A stretch of 16,507 nt of DNA from Heterostelium multicystogenum (Eukaryota; Evosea; Eumycetozoa; Acytosteliales; Acytosteliaceae). Made by a program: the position numbers and the translations under genes. The DNA is taken from positions 1 to 16,507 of the forward strand of contig RCNN01000445.1 of the NCBI GenBank assembly GCA_003667245.1, given 5' to 3'. The notes under the pieces are model-generated. The model saw only the letters and a list, made by a program, of their open reading frames with translations, ran no database searches and had not been told where the DNA came from. Positions 8,809 through 16,507 of the stretch are shown here, in pieces; positions within the stretch are counted from its first letter, which is position 1, and each line of letters begins with the position of its first letter.

Positions 8809-11800
8809 ATGGGACAAACAGATTCTAAACCAGGTCAAAAATACACCTGATACCACTATGACAATGTCTGAGAATGCCGAGTTTGTCGAAATTAATAATA
8901 GGCATTTGGTTGCTTTCCCAATGCAGTTGAATCAGCTGAGGAGATTAAAGACATTGTCGTTGGCACACAACAATATACAGAAATTAGATGGTGTATCGCA
9001 AGTGATCTCTCTTGAAGATTTGGATTTATCTTATAACTCATTACAATCATTGTCAGGTAATTCGAAATAAGAACATCTGAATATCACCAGTGAATATCAA
9101 GCTTATTGTATTGTTATTATTATTATTGATATTTAGATGAACTATTCCAAGTTGTAAATCTCAAGAAACTGAATGTCTCCTTCAATCAGATACAATCGAG
9201 TATTTCTCCAAATATAGGATTGCTTAAGCAGTTGAAGGTGCTGAACTTGTCCAATAACCAAATAGTCTCAATCCCCAAGGAGATTGGATTGTTGTCATTG
9301 GCTTTGCAAATTATAAATCTATCTTTTAACAAGGTAAATTCAATTTCCATGCCATAGTTCTATTTCTTTATTATTATCATGTATCCAGATTTGATTGCTA
9401 ATATCTATTGGTTTATAGCTGGATTCACTACCAAAGGAAATTGGACAATTGAATCAGTTGACAAAGTTGGTATTAAATAATAATAAGATTAGTGTGTTGC
9501 CCCCTGAAATTGGAAAACTCAGTCAGTTGGTTCTCTTGGATCTGGCAGAGAACGAGCTAAAATCACTACCTAGAGAGATCGGACAGTTGAAACAGCTTGC
9601 AAAACTCTATTTAGATAATAATGATTTCCTAGAGTTGACTTCTGAAATAGGTCAGCTTTCAGAGCTGAAGGAGCTTAATCTCCGTAGCAATCAGTTGGTT
9701 GACTTGCCAAGCTCTATGCATAAGCTATCCAAGCTTACATTGATCGATTTGGAGGATAACCAATGGGAGAGTAACCAATATCAAAGCGGAAATATACAGC
9801 AGCTTCTTGCATACTTGAAGACCAAGCGAGATGTCGTCAACAAATCAAGAAAGGCAACCTCTAAAGAATACAGACGTACATTGGAGCGACAAAAAGTGGA
9901 GGAAAAGAAGCGTAACAGCATCAACACAGTGTTTGAGACAGTGTTTACTTTTATTGAACACAAAAAGCAGCTTTACCGTATTGTTGAGGACAGTGTAAAA
10001 GTGGTTGTCATTCGTCAGAACATAGCTGAATGCAGATTGAATGATAGCGATTGTTTCATCTTGGATGCTGGAAAGCGAATTTATGTATTTTTAGGTAGCT
10101 TCTCGAGTCAGAGGAAGCGTTTGAAATCAACCCATTTTGCTGGCTTGATGTTGGCCGAATCAAGCGCCAAAGAGCTCATCGTTATGGACAAACAAGACAA
10201 AGCGTGAGGATCAATCTGAATTCTGGAAGGAGTTGGGTGGAAAGTATTCCGTCAGTAAAGAAGCTGATCAAGATGATAATTCGAGCATTGAGGATCTCAT
10301 GCTGATGACAAAGATGTTCAAGTTTACCGAGGACAAGGGTGGACGTATTGATATTCACGCCTACATGGGTGAAGAATTGTATCGATCTATGTTGGAGAGT
10401 AGCAGTTGTGCTGTTCTAGATACAGGAACTGATATCTACGTTTGGTCAGGTACCTATTCCACAATGAATGAGAAGTCATGGTCCATGCTTAAGGCAGAGG
10501 AACTCCTAGGCCACAGACGTGATACAGGTGAAATCTTATGGCAAATGCAAGGTGAGGAGTCCCTTATTTTTAGAGAACACTTTGTTGATTGGGTAGATTA
10601 TGCTTGGGATCCCGAGTGGGTCCGCAAGCTCAAAGCTCAGAATGATGAGGAAGAAATGCTCCGTGCAGAGGCTGAAAGAGAGAGAATACGTATGGAGAAG
10701 GAGGAGCTCGAAATGGCAGAGAAAGAGTTGGAAAGAGAAAGACAGGAGAAAGAAGAAAGAGAAAGATTAAAGCAACAACAACAACAACCAACAGTTACAG
10801 TTACTCCAACTCAAGCACCTGCAACCGATGCAAAATCAGAAAGAGAAAGATTAAAAGAAAGAGAAAGGGAAAAGATCAGAGAACGTCAAAGACAAAGAGA
10901 ATCCAGCTCTAATCAATTGAATGTTACATCTGCGACCTCAACACCAAACATGACACCAACAATCACACCAACTTTAACACCAACTCTGAATCCATCTGCA
11001 AGCCCAGTTGTATTACCATCAATCCCAATTTCTGAACCAAAGAAATTAATTGTTCCAGAAGTATCAAAGCCAGCTACTGTTGAACCTTCAAAACCCGCTC
11101 AACTCCAAGCTCCTAATGCAACAGTTGTCAATAAGCAGGAACTACCAAAATCGACTACAATATCTTTACCTGTTTCAAAAGCCTGCTGTTGTAGAACCTG
11201 TCAGTCCAATAAAATCAGAGCCTGCCAAACTGGAGCCAGTCAAACAGGAGCCAGTTAAACAACCAACAAAACAGGAACCAATTAAGCAAGAGCCAGTTAA
11301 ACAAACAACAACAGTATCTATATCAAATGAAGTGCCAATTGTTCCAGAACAAAATGTAAATTTACTTGCTCCACTTCCTGAGAAAGCAGAATCTAGAGCA
11401 AGAAAACCAGCAACAAAGAATCCAATTCGTGCAAGACAGGAGAGAGCTGCTGCTGAAGAAGAAGCCGCTAAGTTGAGAGAAAAGAATGAAACTGCTGAGA
11501 AAAGAAGATCTACTACCTCTGCTACTGGTACAACTGGCTTGCTTCAGGCTTTGAGTTCTGATGCCGAAAAGATGTTTTTGAAGCGTCGTGAAGATGCTGC
11601 CAATAAGGAGCAGCAAGGTATTACTGCACTCATCAATTTGGCACCAAAAGGATCAACCAAAGTTGTTGCACGTTAAGGGTAGAAGATCACCTTTTGTTCG
11701 TCAAGTAGAATTGAGTTACCTCTCTTTGAACAGTGGTGATGTATTCATTTTGGATTGTGGAAAAGAAAAGAATCTTATCTATCAATGGAATGGTTCAGAA

Positions 11801-13654
11801 TCAAATAGAATAGAGAAGGGTAAAGGTATGGATATTGCCAAGTCGATCAAGGATAAGGAGCGTGTAGGATGTCGTGTTATCCTCATAGATGAAGGAAAAG
11901 AACCAGATGATTTTTGGAACGTTCTCGGCGGAAAAGGTCCAATTGCTGATGCTGCTAGTGCAGGTGACGATCGTGAAGCTGAGCTCAATATTCGCAAACA
12001 TATCAATCTCTATCAAGTCGTAGCAACTGATCCAAATCAAACTCAATTTGACCTGATGCAATGGAGGGCCGTCTTTCAAAGAACATGCTACAAGGATCAG
12101 AGTGTTATATATTGGACTGTGTTTCTGAGTTGTTTGTCTGGACTGGATCTACCTCAAAGTTTAAAGATTCGTAACGGTTCACTCAAGATGGGTTCAGATA
12201 TGTTGGAAAAGAGAAAGAATAATATATGGGTATCAGCATGCCATCGTGAATTCCCGGGTAGTGAACAAGTACTTTTTAAAGAACGTTTCCCAGATTGGGG
12301 AGGTTCACTTCCAATTATGGTCCAGCAAACCCCAGTAGGTTTGAACACAGCTGCTTCCAAAGCTCAAGTTAAGATTGATGTAACAACCATCTTGAAACCA
12401 AAAGCAGAGAAGGAAGAAGTCGTTATTGATGATGGTAATGGAAAAATTACTTGTTGGCGTGTGGAAGATTTTACAAAGATTCCAGTAGATCCATCACGTT
12501 ATGGTCATTTCTATAGTGGCGACAGTTACGTCATTCTCTATACCTATATCTATAAGAATAAGGATTGTTTTCTCATTTATTTCTGGCAAGGAAAGAATTC
12601 ATCAATCAACGAGAAAGGATCTTCTGCACTTCTCACAATGGAACTCGATGATACACTTAAAGGAATGGCAAAGGAAGTCCGTGTCGTTCAAAATAAGGAA
12701 CCCAAGCATTTCCTATCAATTTTCAAATCTAAATTTATTGTTCATCAAGGAAAGGACCCAATGTCTAAGGGATACAAAGCTCCTGATGCCAAGCAATTCT
12801 CCCTACCATATTCGTGGTACTACAAATGTGAATACTCGTGCTGTACAAACAATGACATCACCACATTCACTCAATTCATATGGTACCTACATTTTAGCCA
12901 GCAACAATGGAACCAACACTTTCATATGGTTTGGAAAGCTGTCGAATGATTTGGAGCGCTCATATGCCAAAACTATTGCTGGACAATGGCCATCTACAAA
13001 GACAGTCGAAATCAATGAAGGACAGGAAACACCAGCTTTCTGGGAATCCATAGGTGGCAAAGATATCTATCCAAAGAGCAAGTTGACAAAGAGAATTTGA
13101 GCCTAGATTATTCTCTTGCTCTATTGGTTCAGGTATATTTTTGGTTGAAGAAGTTCATTCATTTGCTCAAGATGATCTACTTCAAGAAGATGTCTATATC
13201 GTTGACGGAATTGATCATGTCTGGGTTTGGATTGGTGTTGATACAACAGAGACAGAAAGAAAAGATGGCTATGGAGTTATCACTAGACTATGTCGCTGCT
13301 CTTGAGGCTTGGGATGGTCGTAAGGATATTCCTGCATACACAATCTATGCCGGTAAAGAGCCTTTTATTTTCACATCCAATTTCCATGGTTGGGACTTTG
13401 CCAAACGAAAGGTACCACTTACATATGATAAGGATGTCACTTTGGTATTTGATATTGTTCAACTTTACACAAAGAAATACACTCATGACGATATCATTAA
13501 CAAGAGATATCCAAAAGGTTTGGATGGTTCAAAGTTGGAAGAGTATCTCTCAGACGAAGAATTCTTTAAGCTTTTCAATATGAGTTTAGAAGAGTTTAAG
13601 AAACTTCCACTATGGAGAAAACAATCTATAAAGAAAGAACTTCAATTATATTAA
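8809..13654 (+). CDS. Leucine-rich-repeat, gelsolin-repeat and villin-headpiece protein
   Basis: This is an actin-binding protein of the gelsolin/villin superfamily, likely at a membrane. The ATG at 8809 opens MGQTDSK, an N-myristoylation consensus (Gly2, Ser6, Lys7). About ten leucine-rich repeats cover residues 25-265. Two gelsolin repeats follow (about 333-423 with CFILDAGKRIYVFLG, and 448-542 with AVLDTGTDIYVWSG). Then come a Glu/Arg coiled coil (550-597) and a Pro/Thr/Gln linker with KQEP repeats to about 890. Five more repeats match gelsolin G2-G6: HVKGRR...VFILDCG; CYILDCVSELFVWTG; CWRVEDFTKIPVDPSRYGHF; HIRGTTNVNTRAV; EPRLFSCS. A headpiece (EEYLSDEEFFKLF...LPLWRKQSIKKELQLY) ends at TAA 13652. 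Introns are 9057-9136 and 9334-9418. Frame breaks lie near 8840, 10200, 11179, 11668, 12060, 12166, 12805, 13093, 13133 and 13258. Length is about 1,560 residues. Flightless-I also combines LRRs with gelsolin repeats but lacks a headpiece; dictyostelid villin-like proteins such as GRP125 or VilC may be closer, which I cannot verify here. Confidence 0.9.
11204..11310 (+). repeat. KQEPVKQ-type coding repeat
   Basis: Codons for Glu-Pro-Val-Lys-Gln and close variants (KLEPVKQEPVKQPTKQEP, then IKQEPVKQ) repeat in the linker of the gelsolin-headpiece protein. The tract is probably disordered and prone to length change. Confidence 0.65.
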
Positions 13655-13655
13655 A

Positions 13656-13661
13656 AATAAA
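13656..13661 (+). terminator. Poly(A) signal AATAAA of the gelsolin-headpiece gene
   Basis: It starts one base after the TAA stop at 13652-13654, an unusually short distance. A longer 3' UTR using another signal is possible. Confidence 0.35.
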
Positions 13662-13736
13662 AGCTGACTTAGTATATATATGTATCAAATCCAAAGTTGA
13701 ATGAATTGATTATTATTTATCTAATAGAGCGAATAA

Positions 13737-13742
13737 TTTATT
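13737..13742 (-). terminator. Poly(A) signal of IWS1 (AATAAA on the minus strand)
   Basis: TTTATT on the plus strand reads AATAAA about 60 nt beyond the IWS1 stop, in the 149-nt gap between two convergent genes. Confidence 0.45.
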
Positions 13743-13803
13743 TTTAAAATGTATATTGATTGTTGTATTCGATTTGATTTTACAATGTGTATTCATTTGA
13801 GTG

Positions 13804-15611
13804 TTACATTTTAAGGTTTCTACCTTCAACGCTGAGAGTAAAAGCTCTGGGATTTCCTTTGTAAGTCTGTCTCATGATCTTCTTTTCAATTTCTTTATCA
13901 ATCTTGCTGATGGTTCTAATTGGTGATACATTGGCATTGTGTACACTTTCATCGATTCCTCTTGGCTTCTTTTTATAATTTAAATTGGCTCTTGGAATAG
14001 AAATTGCATGCTTAATGTGTGCTGGTAAATAATCATCCTTTGTGAATCTGGAATAATGGTTAGTATGAATTCGATTATTAACAAGAGTGACAAAAGCGAA
14101 AGTTACTTTTTAGTTAAACCTTCAACACTGTGAAGTTGATCTGGATCTACTTGGACTTCTTGGTGTTGTCTCTCCTCTCTGATTTGAGTGGGTGCGCTCC
14201 ACTTGTGTAAAGCATCATATGCGAGCTTTTTAATGGCAGGTGTTTCATTCTCCGACTTGTGGATTGCAGTAACAATCTTTTTGATTCCACTTCTGTTTAT
14301 TTGGTCACGGGCTGTTGGCAATGAACAGAGTGCCTTCAACATTGCTGTTTTGACCTTAATATTTGGCATAGCTCCATCTGGCAAAGGCTCCATCCACATT
14401 GCGATAACGTGGAAAATGCTGGATTAGCAAGTATTAAAACGTCATAAAGCTGTACTTTGCTGAGAGTGGACTCTACCTCTGACAACAACATAATCTTGTT
14501 GAGTGCTGGTGATTTTTTCTTGTTGGCTGCGACATCGAGATCAGCTGCGTGCATCATCTTATCCAAAATATCACGTGACATTTGATACGCAACTTTGTCA
14601 TCCAATTTTTTCACCTCACGTCTGCCCTTCATAGATTGTAATACCACATCAAATGGGTTAGGCTCCAAATCCTCGCCATTTCATCTGTTGAGTCCTCTTT
14701 TTTGCTCTTTCTCGACTTCTTCTTCTTCTTTTTATTTTCATCGTCACTTCCTGCATCTTCTTCATCTTCATCATCCTTACTCTTCTTGACTTTCTCTTTT
14801 TTCCCTTCTTTTCCTTCTTCTTCTTCTTCTTCTTTTCTGCATCACTGTCTGATTCATCTGACTTATCCTCTGGCTCTTCTTCTTCCTCTTCATAATCACT
14901 ATCTTTGTCTTCGTGATCATCTACATTCATAGCTTCGCCCTCTGGAGCCTGTTCATCAGCATCATCGGTGACGGCCACATTCTTGACTTTTACTTTGACA
15001 GATGTTCTCTTGCTTCTTGAAAGTCTAGTGAAAGATTTCTCCTCTGGGACAGCCTCTTTCTTTTCTGAGTCACTTCCAAAGATATCGTCATATTCTACTT
15101 CTTTCTTCTTGTCAGATGCCTCCTCCAAAGCCTCTTCTTTCTTCTTCTTCCTCTGCATCACTGGATTTGGACTTCTTTGATTTCTTGCTCTTTCTTTTTC
15201 TTTCCTTCTTTTCTTTCTTTTCCTTTTTATCTTTCTTCTCTTTCTTCTCTTTCTTCTTTCTTGATTTCTTTTCTTTCTTTGAAACTTCTTCTTCCTCTTT
15301 CTCTTCTTCCTCTGCACCTTCTTTCTCTTGCTCTTCTTCGTTCACGTCCTTTTCTTGAGCATTATCTTCTTTTGCTTCTGTTTCTACTTCTGCTTCTGCT
15401 TCTACTTCCTCATTGTCCTCTACTTTTGCATCTTCCTCCACAGTTTTACTGACTTTCGGTCTGAACAGAGTTCTCATTAGTTTCTGTGGTGATAGTCGAG
15501 GGATTCGGTCTGCTCTACACTCTGTTCAGTATTTGCTGAGACCTCACTATCGATTGTCTTATCATCGACCAAAGCTTCGGTACTCTCAACATTATTTGAT
15601 TCAAGATCCAT
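13804..15611 (-). CDS. iws1: Transcription elongation factor IWS1/Spn1
   Basis: IWS1/Spn1 is a nuclear factor that binds Spt6 and elongating RNA polymerase II, linking transcription to chromatin and mRNA export. The ATG chosen is 15611-15609 (MDLESNNVESTEALVDD). The first 310 residues are acidic and Lys/Glu-rich, with a DDIFGSDSE block and long KKEKK runs, as in other IWS1 N-termini. The conserved core (about 14670-14107) reads EPNPFDVVLQSMKG, KKSPALNKIMLLSEVES, MEPLPDGAMPNIKVKTAMLK, RSGIKKIVTAIHKSE and AYDALHKWSAPTQI. This is the TFIIS N-terminal-like (LW) helical domain. A 59-nt intron (14106-14048) joins LTK to FTKDDYLPAHIKHA. The last exon ends ...AFTLSVEGRNLKM, TAA 13806-13804. Frame breaks lie near 15485, 15139, 14800, 14678 and 14400. 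Restored length is about 580 residues, between yeast Spn1 and human IWS1. It converges with the gelsolin-headpiece gene. Confidence 0.9.
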
Positions 15612-16507
15612 TTCTTTCTTAAACCTAATACTGTTACTTATTAATCCAACAATAATCAAGAATAACAACAATCCAAAAAGTATAGTAATAAATGTTTTAA
15701 GAGATCTGAACACAACAAATAAAATATCAAATGAAATCAAAACAAAATCAAAAACACTAATTCGATTGAAGTTGAATTGAATATTTAGTAGATATAAATA
15801 TATATTGTATTGTATATAAAATACAAGAACAACTACAAACTAATAGGTTATATACAAGATAAGGGCTAATAATGGTGTAGTTGTATGTCTTCTATCTATT
15901 TAACTAATCTATCTATCTATCTATCTATCTAAATTATTGATGTTATTGTTGGAGTGTTAGAATGAATGTTGCTGTTGGTGTTTTTTAAATTTTGTTGTTA
16001 ACACACAAAATTAAGTTAGTTGATGTTTAGTCACAAGTTTCTGTTTGTTTTTTTAAATTTATTTTTATTTTTTGAAATCATTTTAAAAATGACAGTTAAT
16101 AAGATCATAAACTCTTACCATCGTTTTTTATTTTTTACATAACCTCCACAGTTAATTTAATATGGAGATTGCAGTATTTTAATTAAATTGTTTGATCTTT
16201 TTGCTGTCGATCATCATCCATAAATAAATAATCATAATAATCATGATAATTGCCATTAAATGACAGATAGTGACAAATGAATCAAAACGAATGCATTTGC
16301 CAGCAAAAGAAGACATTAATTATTGTAAGGTGATATGATATATAAGAATTGATTCAAAAAATAAAAAAATCATTCCTATGTTTTTCCCTTGAAATAAATG
16401 CAAGGGTCTAGTCTAATACTAAGATCTTATCTATACAATCGAATTTTGATCAATGGTATCAAATCCACGCAATGAATGAAATGAATCAAACAATCTAAAT
16501 CCAAAGT
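15612..16507. other. IWS1 upstream region and AT-rich spacer
   Basis: The minus strand upstream of the IWS1 ATG stays open to 15740 and encodes a hydrophobic stretch, probably leader or intron sequence. Beyond it are an ATCT microsatellite, poly-T/poly-A tracts and several short inverted repeats, for example TCATTTT-A-AAAATGA near 16079 and CCCTTG/CAAGGG arms at 16386-16391 and 16401-16406 around a 9-nt loop. CGATGGTAAGAG on the minus strand near 16125 resembles a splice donor, so a leader exon is possible. I see no supported gene to the right edge. Confidence 0.45.
15907..15930. repeat. ATCT microsatellite, 6 perfect copies
   Basis: Six uninterrupted ATCT units, about 300 nt upstream of the IWS1 start. 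A partial TCTATCTATT copy lies just before it at 15891-15900. Copy number is likely variable between isolates. Confidence 0.85.

Noticed and set aside
4008..13654. Insertional or deletional RNA editing (as in Physarum mitochondria) or programmed frameshifting to explain the frame breaks.
   Set aside because: Both added and missing bases are needed, many sit in homopolymers, no slippery-site pattern recurs, and these are nuclear-type genes with spliceosomal introns. Sequencing error is simpler.
15116..15452. Plus-strand Ser/Phe/Leu-rich open frames.
   Set aside because: They are the complement of the Lys/Glu-rich (AAG/GAA) repeats of the IWS1 N-terminus.
16386..16406. CCCTTG/CAAGGG hairpin as a terminator.
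   Set aside because: It has a six-base stem with a nine-base loop and no adjacent gene end; eukaryotic genes do not use such terminators.

Overview
This window looks like nuclear DNA of a dictyostelid social amoeba. Intergenic DNA is very AT-rich, introns are short GT-AG introns of about 59-85 nt, gene ends carry AATAAA signals, and several proteins have Ser/Thr/Asn-rich or Lys/Glu-rich low-complexity tracts. Gene families are eukaryotic throughout. Coding DNA is less AT-biased than I would expect for D. discoideum, so another dictyostelid is more likely. The species cannot be fixed from the sequence.

Layout from left to right: (1) the 5' part of a minus-strand gene for a probable secreted or surface protein (28-590, running off the left edge); (2) an AT-rich spacer; (3) a plus-strand histidine acid phosphatase (1514-3031); (4) a spacer with an octamer repeat; (5) a plus-strand bifunctional lysine-ketoglutarate reductase/saccharopine dehydrogenase, AASS (4008-7079); (6) a convergent minus-strand ESCRT-III subunit, Vps24/CHMP3 (7179-7856); (7) a divergent spacer of about 950 nt; (8) a large plus-strand protein with leucine-rich repeats, gelsolin repeats and a villin headpiece (8809-13654); (9) a convergent minus-strand transcription elongation factor, IWS1/Spn1 (13804-15611); (10) an AT-rich upstream spacer to the right edge.

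The genes look like unrelated housekeeping and cytoskeletal neighbours, not a pathway cluster: lysine catabolism, endosomal sorting, actin organisation, transcription elongation. I see no mobile element, CRISPR array, tRNA or rRNA.

The dominant oddity is that nearly every gene is broken by single-base indels, often in short homopolymer runs, while the protein on each side keeps matching its family. AASS alone has roughly twenty frame switches and two in-frame stops. This points to an error-prone assembly more than to decayed genes. The coding spans below are therefore given as whole genes from the inferred start to the inferred stop, with the frame breaks listed. The most biologically interesting item is the LRR-gelsolin-headpiece protein, with a classic N-myristoylation start and a long low-complexity linker inserted between its gelsolin repeats.
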